A stretch of 64,000 nt of DNA. Origin: JALYZC01 sp963725645. Its GTDB lineage: Bacteria; Actinomycetota; Thermoleophilia; Solirubrobacterales; Solirubrobacteraceae. The notes below the pieces were generated by a model. That model was given only the letters and a program-made list of their open reading frames with translations, did no database searches and had not been told where the DNA came from. This document shows positions 1 through 8,084 of the stretch, piece after piece. Every line of letters starts with the position of its first letter. The stretch's first letter is position 1. The DNA lies in contig CAVRZD010000006.1 in the NCBI GenBank assembly GCA_963725645.1, positions 1,933,498-1,997,497 of the forward strand, given 5' to 3'. A program made the translations under genes and the position numbers.

Positions 1-605
1 GTGACCACGCTCTGCATGGCGCCGTCGTGCAGCGCCTCGGCGAGGCGCTTGCGCTCCCGCTCCTCGGTCGCGACGATCTCCGTCACCAGGCGGCCACGCA
101 CCTCGGCGAGCTCGGTCACCCGGTCCCGCGACCGCACGCGCGCCACCGCCAGCGCGACGATGTCGGCGATGCGGCCCACGCGGTCGATGTCGGCGGTGCC
201 GAAGGCCGCCACGCGCGGGCTGTGGACCGCGAGGACCCCGTATGGCGCCTCGACGCCGGCGATCGCGCAACTCACCCCGCTACTCACCTTCCTCCCGCGG
301 TGGGCCTCGGCCACCTCGAATCGACCCTCGGCGGCCGCGTCGTCGACCACGACCGGACCGTCCACTCCGAGCGTGAAGCCGGCCTGCGAGGCCGCGCCCG
401 CGGGCAGGTCGTGGCTGGCGCGATCGCCCCTCCCCCACCCCCGCGACGCGCGCACGGTGAGGGTCTCGCCGTCCGGGCTCAGCTCGAGGACGTGGGCGAG
501 CGGAGCGTGGACACCCCTGGCCGTTTCGCGCAGCGCCGCCTGCAGGATCGTCCGCTCGTCGCTCGCCAGCGCGAGCTGGGCGAGCCGCGCGAGAGCATCC
601 GGCAT
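1..605 (-). CDS. GAF-domain sensor histidine kinase, NarL/DegS class, 3' part outside window
   Basis: Partial gene that runs off the left edge; about 201 residues are visible. Residues 1-150 read as a GAF-type sensor domain (LAQLALASDERTILQAAL at the start, then GVLAVHSPRVAAFGTADID). It continues into EERERKRLAEALHDGAMQSV, the H-box of HisKA_3 kinases, with His in LHDG as the phosphorylated residue. The ATG start is 7 bases after the stop of the response regulator upstream and is preceded by GGAG, so the two form a regulator-kinase operon. The ATPase domain should lie beyond base 1. The signal sensed is not evident. Confidence 0.8.
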   Translation of the reverse strand, partial: MPDALARLAQLALASDERTILQAALRETARGVHAPLAHVLELSPDGETLTVRASRGWGRGDRASHDLPAGAASQAGFTLGVDGPVVVDDAAAEGRFEVAEAHRGRKVSSGVSCAIAGVEAPYGVLAVHSPRVAAFGTADIDRVGRIADIVALAVARVRSRDRVTELAEVRGRLVTEIVATEERERKRLAEALHDGAMQSVV

Positions 606-612
606 GTCGGCG

Positions 613-1254
613 CTACTCCAGCAGCCGCTGGCGCATCGCCTCGGCGACCGCCGCGGCGCGATCCGAGACGCCGAGCTTCTCGTAGAGGTGCTGGAGGTGG
701 GTCCGCACGGTCGTCGGGCTGAGGTAGAGCTGCTCGGCGATCTGCGGCGCCGAGCACCCGTCGGCCGTCAGGCGCAGGATCTCGCGCTCGCGCGGAGTCA
801 GGGCCGGGCGCTCGTCCTCCGCCCGCATGCGGATCTCGCGTGCGACGCCCGCCTGCACCTCGGGATCGAGCACGGTCTCGCCGCGCGCCACCGCGAGGAT
901 CGCCTCGCAGATGTGCTCGCCGGTCGAGTCCTTGGACAGGTAGCCGGCGGCCCCCGCCCCGAGCGCGCGGTACGCGAGCGCGCTGTCCACGAACGCCGAC
1001 AGCAGCAGGACGCGGGTCGGCAGCTCGTCGCGAGTGACGGCATCGACGACCTCCATGCCGTCGAGCTCGGGCATCTTCATGTCCAGGACCGCGACCTCGG
1101 GCGTCGTCCCCCGGATCGTCGAGAGCGCCTCGCGCCCGCTCGCCACCTTCGCGAGAAGCTCGAGCTCGGGCCGCTGGTCGATCGTGTCCGCGAGCGCCTC
1201 GCGGAACAGCGGGTGGTCATCGGCGACCAGCACACGCACCCTCGCCCCACTCAT
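613..1254 (-). CDS. NarL/FixJ-family response regulator
   Basis: 213 residues, the normal length for this family. The N-terminal receiver domain has the acidic pair D12/D13 and the phosphoacceptor D58 in VAVLDMKMPELDG. The C-terminal LuxR-type helix-turn-helix is LTPREREILRLTADGCSAPQ followed by LSPTTVRTHLQHLYEKLGV. The start is ATG. It lies 41 bases after the pilMNO-linked membrane gene and directly before the partner kinase, so it may be read together with the pilus assembly genes; whether it controls them is inference. Confidence 0.9.
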   Translation of the reverse strand: MSGARVRVLVADDHPLFREALADTIDQRPELELLAKVASGREALSTIRGTTPEVAVLDMKMPELDGMEVVDAVTRDELPTRVLLLSAFVDSALAYRALGAGAAGYLSKDSTGEHICEAILAVARGETVLDPEVQAGVAREIRMRAEDERPALTPREREILRLTADGCSAPQIAEQLYLSPTTVRTHLQHLYEKLGVSDRAAAVAEAMRQRLLE

Positions 1255-1295
1255 GGCGACATGATGACCGCCTGGGCGGTCGATGGGAAGGGGTC

Positions 1296-2003
1296 CTACC
1301 CGTGGACGACCTTGAGGACGTCGAGCTCGTACTGCGCGGCGCCGGTGTCGCCGTTGAGGTCCAGGAACTCGGTGTCGCCGGCCTTCATCAGCAGCGTCTG
1401 GCAGACGCTGGCCGACGGCTTGCAGGTGCCATCGCCCTGCGGCGTCCCGTCGGAGGAAACGAGGAACGCGGCGGTCTTGCCGTCCTTGAGCAGCCCGAGA
1501 TAGATCAGGATCGGGTTCGAGGCCGACGGCAGCGCCGTGAGCGGGGCGAGCTCGTAGGTCTTGAGCGATGTGCCGGCGGTGCCGAAGCGCAGCTTGATCT
1601 TGGTGGAGCCGCTGGCCGGCGGCTTGCTCGACCCGCCGCCGCCGCTGCTGCTGCTGCCGCCCGTGCTGCCGCTGCCCGACGAGCCCGTGGACGAGCTGGT
1701 CTGCGACGGCTGCACCTGCGCGGTGACCGACGCCGGCGGCTTGGGCACGTGCTGCTGGCGGAAGGGGTCCTTGAGCGGCGCGCCGCTGAGCGCGTCGTGG
1801 AAGCCGTCGGCCTCGAGCGACACCGGAGTGCCGGGAAGCACGGGCGGCGTCGAGGGCTGGCGCGCGGTGGCCACGGTGGCGACGTGGGGCTCGGACTTCT
1901 TCAGCGCGACCGGGATCGCGACGGCTGCGACGAGCAGCACGACCGCCACCGGCCAGAGCCGCTTGTCGACGAGGTCCTGGAGAAGGTTGCGGGCGAAGCT
2001 CAC
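1296..2003 (-). CDS. Membrane-anchored protein of the pilMNO operon (PilP-position)
   Basis: 235 residues with a GTG start that overlaps the pilO stop as GTGA. One membrane segment lies near residues 17-35 (LWPVAVVLLVAAVAIPVAL). A Ser/Gly-rich linker follows at about 100-130, then a compact C-terminal domain with the start IKLRFGTAGTSLKTYELAPL. No homologue is recognised with certainty. Its place after pilO is where pilP sits in Gram-negative clusters, but no lipobox or PilP signature is seen. A role as an extra part of the inner-membrane alignment complex is inference from position. Confidence 0.7.
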   Translation of the reverse strand: MSFARNLLQDLVDKRLWPVAVVLLVAAVAIPVALKKSEPHVATVATARQPSTPPVLPGTPVSLEADGFHDALSGAPLKDPFRQQHVPKPPASVTAQVQPSQTSSSTGSSGSGSTGGSSSSGGGGSSKPPASGSTKIKLRFGTAGTSLKTYELAPLTALPSASNPILIYLGLLKDGKTAAFLVSSDGTPQGDGTCKPSASVCQTLLMKAGDTEFLDLNGDTGAAQYELDVLKVVHG

Positions 2004-2905
2004 GGCGTGCTCCCGGCCGCCGCGGTGGGCGGGGTCGACGACGCCGAGGCGCCGGTGGTCGAGACGGACTTGGCGCTCCCGCCGGTCGCCGGGCCCGACG
2101 GCGTAGCGCCGTTCGTCGTGCCTTCGTCCTGCGGCACGAGGAACGCGGTCGCCGCGACCTGCGCCTTCATGTGCGGGAAGCCCTGCGGCGAGGCGCTCAA
2201 CGAGATGCCGTCGACCATCAGCAGCCGGCCGCGGACGTCGACGGCGACCTTGCGCACGCCGACCAGGTTGTTGAGCGAGCCGAAGAAGTCGGAGAGGTGG
2301 AAGAAGCTGCCCTCGAAGGTGAACGAGAAGGGCATGGTGGGCAGCCCGGCGGGCCCGACCGACGCGCCCGGCGGCAGGTTCGCGGTCGTGGCCTGCGCGG
2401 CCGATGCGGACGCGGGCGCGGCGCTCGAGGCGGGGGTGGCGGCGGAGCCGCTCGCGCCCTTGGCGCCGCCGGCGGCGCTCGAGCCGTTCGACCCGCTGGA
2501 GCCGCTGGAGCCGCCCTTGCCCTGCCCGGCGGCGTTCGACGTGCTCGGCGGCGTGGGGGGCGTCGCCGCCGAGGCGCTGGCGGTCAGCTTGATCTCACGA
2601 AAGTCGACGTCCGTTGCCTTCGACGTGCTCGCGAGCTGGTAGACGAGCGACGGCATATCGTCGTCGGCCGGGACGGCCTTGCCGAGCCGCGCGACGGTCG
2701 CGTAGTTGGCGGCGTACTGCGCGCGGGCGGCGCGCGACGCGTTGGCGTCGACGACGGCGGCGTCGCGGCGCTGCTTGGCCGAGGCGACCTGCGAGTCGAG
2801 CTTCGTCGCCTCGTCGCGCTTGGGCGCCAGGATCAGGAACCAATAACCGGCCAGCAGCGCGGCGGCGGCCACGACGGCGATCACGATGCGGTCGCGCGTG
2901 GTCAC
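2000..2905 (-). CDS. pilO: Type IV pilus inner-membrane alignment protein PilO
   Basis: 301 residues with a GTG start overlapping the pilN stop as GTGA. It has one N-terminal membrane segment (IVIAVVAAAALLAGYWFLIL), a coiled coil at about residues 30-70, a long Ser/Gly/Ala-rich linker, and a C-terminal ferredoxin-like PilO core (MPFSFTFEGSFFHLSDFFGS, then VGVRKVAVDVRG). PilO pairs with PilN to link the cytoplasmic PilM ring to the pilus machine. The low-complexity insert at about 110-165 is unusual for the family. Confidence 0.88.
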   Translation of the reverse strand: MTTRDRIVIAVVAAAALLAGYWFLILAPKRDEATKLDSQVASAKQRRDAAVVDANASRAARAQYAANYATVARLGKAVPADDDMPSLVYQLASTSKATDVDFREIKLTASASAATPPTPPSTSNAAGQGKGGSSGSSGSNGSSAAGGAKGASGSAATPASSAAPASASAAQATTANLPPGASVGPAGLPTMPFSFTFEGSFFHLSDFFGSLNNLVGVRKVAVDVRGRLLMVDGISLSASPQGFPHMKAQVAATAFLVPQDEGTTNGATPSGPATGGSAKSVSTTGASASSTPPTAAAGSTP

Positions 2906-3744
2906 TGGCTCGCTCCCCCGGTGGAGGCGGCGCGCGCCCCGGACTGTCCAGCGGTCTGCGGCGCGGTCCCGGAGCTCGGCGGCGTGCCGGCGCCCGTGCC
3001 GCTGCCGGTCGCGCCGGGCAACGTGGAGGCGGGCGGTGCGTCGAAGAAGATGACCAGCGAGAACTTGGGGAACTTGCGACTGCCGTGGCGACAGTCGTCC
3101 GACCCGCCGCCGCCGGCCGCTGCGCCGGTGTCGGCGGATGCGGCGTTGCCGGCCACCGCGGACTCGCTCTTCGTCGAGGCGGCCAGGCTGACGCGCTGCA
3201 CTCCCGTGATCAGGCGCAGGCGCGTCATGACGCGCGCGACCTCGGCCTGGTCCAGCGTGCAGCCGACCAGCTCGATCGCCGGCACCTGTAGGGCGCCGCG
3301 CAGCTGCCCGGTGTCGCCGCTGTCGGCCGCGCCGCCGCCGGTGCCGCCGAAGTTCACGCCCGGCTTCACGGTGGCGACCATCGTGGTCAGCCACACGTCG
3401 CTCGGGATCACGCGCGCCAGGTCGGTGAACGCACGCTGCCAGTCGAAGCGGCTGCGCGCCAACGCCTGGACGGTGAGCACGCGGTTGACGCGCATCTGGG
3501 CGAAGTCGCGGTACGGACGCAGCGCGGCGGCCTGGGCCGTCGCGACGTCGGCTTCCCTGTTCACCTTCGCGAGCTGCGCCTTGTTGTCGCTGATGGAGTT
3601 CGTGGTGAGGACCCACGCGGCCAGCGCGACGACGACGACCGCCAGGCCGCCGAGCAGCACGTACACCGCGCCGCCGGTCCGGCCGGCACCGCCGGCGCCG
3701 CCGCCGCGACGCTGCTCGGGCGGGATGAGGTTGACGGCCTTCAC
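2902..3744 (-). CDS. pilN: Type IV pilus assembly protein PilN
   Basis: 280 residues. The N-terminal motif KAVNLIPPEQRR is the classic PilN tail that binds PilM (NLLP type). A membrane helix follows (VYVLLGGLAVVVVALAAWVL), then a coiled coil and a periplasm-side domain (FTDLARVIPSDVWLTTM). The GTG start overlaps the pilM stop. The Gly/Ser/Ala-rich C-terminal tail of about 40 residues is longer than usual. It is co-transcribed with pilM and pilO. Confidence 0.9.
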   Translation of the reverse strand: MKAVNLIPPEQRRGGGAGGAGRTGGAVYVLLGGLAVVVVALAAWVLTTNSISDNKAQLAKVNREADVATAQAAALRPYRDFAQMRVNRVLTVQALARSRFDWQRAFTDLARVIPSDVWLTTMVATVKPGVNFGGTGGGAADSGDTGQLRGALQVPAIELVGCTLDQAEVARVMTRLRLITGVQRVSLAASTKSESAVAGNAASADTGAAAGGGGSDDCRHGSRKFPKFSLVIFFDAPPASTLPGATGSGTGAGTPPSSGTAPQTAGQSGARAASTGGASQ

Positions 3745-4796
3745 GAGCGCTCCTCCACGGCGAGGCCCGCGGCCACGGTCAGACGGCCCGCCTCGCCGGT
3801 CGGCAGCGCGCCGGGGTTCGCCTCGGCGACGACGCCGGGCTCGACGGCCATGCCGAGGTCGGTCGCGAGCTGCTCGGTGAAGCCGGGGATCGCCTCGGCC
3901 GGGCCGGTCAGCACGGCACGGTCGACCGTCACCGTCGCCTCCTGGGCGCGGTAGTAGTCGATCGAGGTGCGGACGTCGTCGGCGATGCGCCGCACGCCGT
4001 CGGAGAGGACCGTGCGCGCCTCGGACACGATCTCGGGGTCGCCCTCGACCAGCTCGAGCGGGGCGGCGAGGCCGACGTGGCCGAGCCACATGCGCGCGTG
4101 CTCCAGCGTCAGCGCCCGGCGCTCGGCCAGCTGGGCCACCATGCCCTCCAGCCCGCCGGCGGCGACGCGGGTGAAGCGGCAGGCGGGCCCCTCGGCGATG
4201 GCCAGGTTCGTGAGCCCGCCGACGTTGACGTAGAGCACCGAGGCGGCCTCGGCCTGCGCGCCGGGGTCCAGCGCGCGGATCATGGCGAACGCACTGAGAT
4301 CGATGCCCTCCGGGCGAAGGCCTGCCTGGCGGACGGCGGACAGGAGGCGATCGACCATGTCGCGGCGCGCGGCAACGAGGATCACGCGGGTGCGCTCGCC
4401 CTCGCTCGTCTGGACGACGCCGAGCGTCTCGTAGTCGAGGACCGCGAGGTCGAGCGTCATCGGGATGTGCTCCTGCGCCTGGAAGCGCACGGCGGCGTCG
4501 AGCTCCTTGGCGTCGGCCAGCAGCGGCAGGTCGAGCGTGCGGACGACGATGCGCTGGTTGGCGACGCCGAGCCGGACGCGCTTGCCGAACTTGTTGCCGC
4601 TGAAGAAGGCCTTGAGCGCCTCGGCGAGCGCGTCGACGTCGGTCACCTCGCCGTCGCGCATGATGCCCGGGTCCAGCGGCGCCGTGGCGGCGTGCTCGAC
4701 CTCGATCCGGCCGTTGGACCGGACCTGCGCAGCGGCGATATAGCTCGGCTCGATGTCGAGGCCGATCACGCTGCGTCGTGTGCGTGTGCTTGCCAT
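3741..4796 (-). CDS. pilM: Type IV pilus assembly ATPase-like protein PilM
   Basis: 351 residues, the usual length. It has an actin/FtsA-like fold, with the nucleotide-binding start VIGLDIEPSYIAAAQV and the later motif LYVNVGGLTNLAIAEG. PilM forms the cytoplasmic part of the PilMNO alignment complex. The ATG start is preceded by GGAGG about 30 bases upstream only, but the sigma-28-like promoter at 4840-4867 predicts a short leader ending at this ATG. It is the first gene of pilM-N-O-(membrane gene)-regulator-kinase. Confidence 0.93.
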   Translation of the reverse strand: MASTRTRRSVIGLDIEPSYIAAAQVRSNGRIEVEHAATAPLDPGIMRDGEVTDVDALAEALKAFFSGNKFGKRVRLGVANQRIVVRTLDLPLLADAKELDAAVRFQAQEHIPMTLDLAVLDYETLGVVQTSEGERTRVILVAARRDMVDRLLSAVRQAGLRPEGIDLSAFAMIRALDPGAQAEAASVLYVNVGGLTNLAIAEGPACRFTRVAAGGLEGMVAQLAERRALTLEHARMWLGHVGLAAPLELVEGDPEIVSEARTVLSDGVRRIADDVRTSIDYYRAQEATVTVDRAVLTGPAEAIPGFTEQLATDLGMAVEPGVVAEANPGALPTGEAGRLTVAAGLAVEERS

Positions 4797-4839
4797 GTCC
4801 AGGATGGAGGGCGATGTGGGCGGAGGCCCGCTCCGGTCT

Positions 4840-4867
4840 CATCGGCCTTTCGTCCACGAGGCTTGAG
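4840..4867 (-). promoter_or_regulatory. Sigma-28-like promoter of the pilM operon
   Basis: Minus strand reads CTCAAG, 17 bases, then CGATG within GGCCGATG. The same hexamer and the same 17-base spacing are found before the pilin genes. The predicted transcript starts about 37 bases before the pilM ATG. The match to FliA/WhiG-type promoters is inference. Confidence 0.65.
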
Positions 4868-4890
4868 CCTCGGAAGGCCGTGTCAACGGG

Positions 4891-5640
4891 TTAGGTAAAG
4901 GTCGCCAGATACCAGTCGACCATCGCGGGGCCGGCGAACAGCCCGACGAGGCCGCCGAGGGCCATGAACGGCCCGAACGGAACAGCCGTCTTGCGGCCGG
5001 CGGCGGCGCCGACGCGGGCCATCACGACGAGCCCCGCGACGGTCCCGAAGATCAGCGCGGCGAGCAGCGCCGGCGCCACTGAGCGGCCGAGGTAGAGGCC
5101 CATGACCGCCGCGAGCTTGACGTCCCCCATGCCCATCCCGCGCGGATACGCCAGCGCGGCGAGGAGGAAGAAGCCGCCCGCCGCGGCGCCGGCGATCAGG
5201 TGCTCGGGCAGCCTGCTCGGCTCCGCGATCGCAAGGATCGCCACGGCGACCAGGGCAAAGGGCGCCAGCAGCCGGTTGGGGATGATTCGGTGCTCGAGGT
5301 CGATCACCGCGACGGGCACCAGCAACGTGACGAAGGCGAGTCCGAGGGCGATCGACGCGGTGCCGTCCTGCGTCAGCACGACCGCCACCCACAGCACGGC
5401 CATCAGCGCCTCGACGAGCGGGTAACGCGCGGAGATGTGCGCGCCGCAGTCGCGGCAGTGACCGCGCAGGAGGAACCACGAGAGGACCGGGACGTTGTCG
5501 TACGGCCGCACCTGGGCCCCGCATTCGGGGCAGCGAGAGCGCGGCTTGACCAGCGACTCCCTGCGCGGCATGCGGTAGGCCACGACGTTGGCGAACGAGC
5601 CGAGCGCGAGGCCTGCAACGGGTGCGAGTACGAATAGCAT
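4891..5640 (-). CDS. pilD: Prepilin peptidase / N-methyltransferase (PilD, A24 family)
   Basis: 249 residues from the chosen ATG; a TTG 36 bases upstream is less likely because it lies in the promoter. The zinc-binding methyltransferase loop has four cysteines (CPECGAQ and HCRDCGAHIS). The catalytic aspartates are in AVIDLEHRIIPN and GMGMGDVKLA, the GxGD motif of A24 peptidases. About seven further membrane helices are seen. It cleaves after Gly and methylates the new N-terminus of the pilins encoded just upstream. It ends 95 bases before pilM. Confidence 0.94.
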   Translation of the reverse strand: MLFVLAPVAGLALGSFANVVAYRMPRRESLVKPRSRCPECGAQVRPYDNVPVLSWFLLRGHCRDCGAHISARYPLVEALMAVLWVAVVLTQDGTASIALGLAFVTLLVPVAVIDLEHRIIPNRLLAPFALVAVAILAIAEPSRLPEHLIAGAAAGGFFLLAALAYPRGMGMGDVKLAAVMGLYLGRSVAPALLAALIFGTVAGLVVMARVGAAAGRKTAVPFGPFMALGGLVGLFAGPAMVDWYLATFT

Positions 5641-5654
5641 GGGGCTATCGGCTA

Positions 5655-5682
5655 TGTCGGCAGCCGCGCAGAACAAGTTGAA
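5655..5682 (-). promoter_or_regulatory. Weak sigma-28-like promoter before pilD
   Basis: TTCAAC, 17 bases, CGACA on the minus strand: a degenerate form of the pil promoter with the same spacing. Its predicted start is a few bases before the pilD ATG at 5640. Confidence 0.35.
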
Positions 5683-5709
5683 CGGCGCCGACGCTAGCGC
5701 GGCGCCCGG

Positions 5710-7383
5710 CTACCGCGCCGGAACCTGCTCCGTGTAGCGTGAGATGCGCCACGCCGACTGGACCGGATCGAGGAAGTGCGGCGGCGAGCGGAAGCGCATG
5801 CGGTCGTCGTAGTTGTAGTTCTTGGTGTAGCCGTTGACGACGGAGCCGCCGCTCCCGCGGCCGACGGGACCGCGGAACTTCTGGCCGATGACCCCGTTGA
5901 CCGTGAGCGTCCCGAGCGGCGGTCCGCAGTAGTAGTTGTCGACCGTGAAGGAATGCTGCAGCGACAGGATGGCGGCGTCGATCTGCACGTTGGTCATGAC
6001 CCCCGCCTGGTTGGTGCAGTTCGTGTAGTCGTTGGGGTCGTTGTGGGTCTCCGGGTGGTAGACGCGCACGAAGTTGTTGGCGATCAGCCCGAGCATCGTG
6101 TCCCCGCTCTTGGTCAGGTTGCCGTTGACGATGATGTCCTTCTCGGAGCCGATCGTGAGGTCGGACGCGTAGGAGCCCTTGACGTAGACGTCGGCGCAGC
6201 CCTGCGGCGCGTTGTAGGGGTCGAGCGGGTTGTAGCCCTGCCCGCAGGACCCGTTGGCCACCCAGATCACGCCGTTCCCCGGCAGCGCCATCGAGACGTT
6301 GTTGAGGCCCATCGTCGCGTTTGTCACGGTCATGTTGCTGCCGTTGAGGACGATCGTCGTGCGGCCGGTGAAGCGGTACGCGGCCGCGGCGATCGTGCTC
6401 AGCGAGTTGTCCGTCGGCGGGAGCGTCAGCAGCGGCGCGTTCGGAGTCCAGGTGCCGACGAAGGTCGGGTTGTTGCCCGAGCAGCCGCTGCTGCCACGCC
6501 AGCCGGGCCCCGAGACCTCGACCCGGTCCTGCGCGTTGCGCCCGAAGTCCGGCGAGCCGCACACGAGGATCTCGTCGTTGGTGTGGAACGGCCCGTTGAT
6601 CTTGTCGCCCGGGGCGAACTGGATCTCCGTGCAGTTGTCGGAGAAGCTCTGCCAGCTCGCCGGGCTGCCCTGGAAGATCTGGCCGCTGTAGGAGAGGTTC
6701 CCGCGGCCCTGGCGCCAGTAGACCGGACAGTTCTGCGAGCCCCAGGTGACGTAGTCGGGGCCGCTCCACGACGGCGACCCGCCGCTGCGCGTGGCGTGCC
6801 CGTTCGTGTCGAGCGTGTACCACGTCGGGTCGGCCGTCTCGTAGTCGGTGAAGTAGAGGTAGTCGAGGAAGTTCTTGCGCTTGAAGGTGGCGACGATCGA
6901 GCGCTTGGCGTTGCGCGAATGGCCGGTCGCCCGGATGCGGAAGGTGCCCGTGCTCGCGTCGATCATCGTGTTCTGCGCGTTGCCCGGGTTGCAGGAGGTG
7001 CTGCCGTTCGCGGGAAGGAGCTCGAGCGTGTACCAGGCGCTCGAGCCGGCGACCTGGCGCGAGTTCGTGCGAGGGTCGGCGCCGACCCCGTTCCACGCCT
7101 GGTTCACGGCGGTGGGCGTCGGCACGCTCGTGCACTTCGACCAGAACGCGTTGTCCTGGCTGAGGTGGAAGAAGTAGTCGGCGATGCCCGCCTCGGCCGC
7201 GGCGTATGCCTGCTTGGTGTCCTGGTCCTTGCGCGAGATCGGCAGGTCGTTCTGCGCGACCGCGAGCGCGGAGATCGTGAACAGGCTGATGACGAGCAGG
7301 GCGCCCATCATCGCGGCCATCGTGAAGCCGCCCTCGCCGCGGAGGCGGGCGATCAGCGGTCGGATGCGGGCGCTCAGATGCAT
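5710..7383 (-). CDS. PilX/GspK-like minor pilin, large
   Basis: 557 residues. A short basic leader ends in GEGG, followed by FTMAAMMGALLVISLFTISA, a class III-like prepilin cleavage site and hydrophobic helix. Position 5 after the cut is Ala, not the Glu found in almost all pilins, as is typical for GspK/PilX-type tip subunits. The helix continues as KQAYAAAEAGIADYFFHLSQ, a PilX_N hallmark. The large exported part is Asn/Gly/Ser-rich with several Cys. The ATG overlaps the stop of the PilW-like gene by 10 bases; last gene of the minor-pilin operon. Confidence 0.82.
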   Translation of the reverse strand: MHLSARIRPLIARLRGEGGFTMAAMMGALLVISLFTISALAVAQNDLPISRKDQDTKQAYAAAEAGIADYFFHLSQDNAFWSKCTSVPTPTAVNQAWNGVGADPRTNSRQVAGSSAWYTLELLPANGSTSCNPGNAQNTMIDASTGTFRIRATGHSRNAKRSIVATFKRKNFLDYLYFTDYETADPTWYTLDTNGHATRSGGSPSWSGPDYVTWGSQNCPVYWRQGRGNLSYSGQIFQGSPASWQSFSDNCTEIQFAPGDKINGPFHTNDEILVCGSPDFGRNAQDRVEVSGPGWRGSSGCSGNNPTFVGTWTPNAPLLTLPPTDNSLSTIAAAAYRFTGRTTIVLNGSNMTVTNATMGLNNVSMALPGNGVIWVANGSCGQGYNPLDPYNAPQGCADVYVKGSYASDLTIGSEKDIIVNGNLTKSGDTMLGLIANNFVRVYHPETHNDPNDYTNCTNQAGVMTNVQIDAAILSLQHSFTVDNYYCGPPLGTLTVNGVIGQKFRGPVGRGSGGSVVNGYTKNYNYDDRMRFRSPPHFLDPVQSAWRISRYTEQVPAR

Positions 7384-8084
7384 TGCGGGGAGTGGTCGGG
7401 GTCGCTGGCGTCCGACGTGCGCACGTAGACGTCGTTCTGGAAGGTGCTCAGGGAGATGTTGCCCGTGCCGGCGGTGCCCGGTCCGCGCAGCGGGTTCGCG
7501 ATGAAGGAGATCGAGACCTTCACGACGCTCGGCTTGTCGGCGTCGGCCAGCGTGTACGACGGAGCGGTGGTGTTGAGCCACTTGTTCGGCGTCACCGGGT
7601 TCTGCGTGAACGCGTAGTAGCGGAAGAACGGCGTGTTGGGTACGAGCGTGAGCCGGTCGGCGAGCACCCAGTTCTGGCGGGCGAGGGTGAACGTCGGCGC
7701 TGTCGGGATCGTGCCGCCGACGTTGTAGTCGGTCTCGAAGACGGTCCCGTTCGAGTAGGTGATCGTGCGCCGCTGCAGCTTCGGCGTGTCGCCGCCGAGG
7801 TCGGTGAAGAACGTGATGGAGTTGCCGTCGGAGGACGGGGTCGCGGGAATCGCCGGGTAGCCGGGGCCGAGGCAGATCTGCGAGCGCAGCTGCTGGGTGA
7901 TCAGCTCCATCGCCGCGCGGCCGCGCTGCGCCGAGTCCACGCGGTCCTGGATCTTGCCGTTCGCCGTGACCGAGTAGTCGAGCGCCCCGAAGATCGCCGC
8001 GAGCAGGATCGAGCCGACCGCGAGGGTCACGAGCATCTCCATCAGCGAGAAGCCGCGTTCGTCGGTGTGGAGGCGGCGGATCAT
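7374..8084 (-). CDS. PilW-like minor pilin
   Basis: 236 residues. The leader MIRRLHTDERG is followed by FSLMEMLVTLAVGSILLAAI, with the conserved Glu at position 5. The amphipathic helix contains DSAQRGRAAMELITQQLRSQ, as in PilW/PulJ-type pilins. The remainder is a beta-rich domain ending in two Cys-containing segments. It is translationally coupled (ATGA overlap) to the PilV-like gene upstream. Minor pilins of this kind are thought to prime pilus assembly and form its tip. Confidence 0.87.
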   Translation of the reverse strand: MIRRLHTDERGFSLMEMLVTLAVGSILLAAIFGALDYSVTANGKIQDRVDSAQRGRAAMELITQQLRSQICLGPGYPAIPATPSSDGNSITFFTDLGGDTPKLQRRTITYSNGTVFETDYNVGGTIPTAPTFTLARQNWVLADRLTLVPNTPFFRYYAFTQNPVTPNKWLNTTAPSYTLADADKPSVVKVSISFIANPLRGPGTAGTGNISLSTFQNDVYVRTSDASDPDHSPQCI

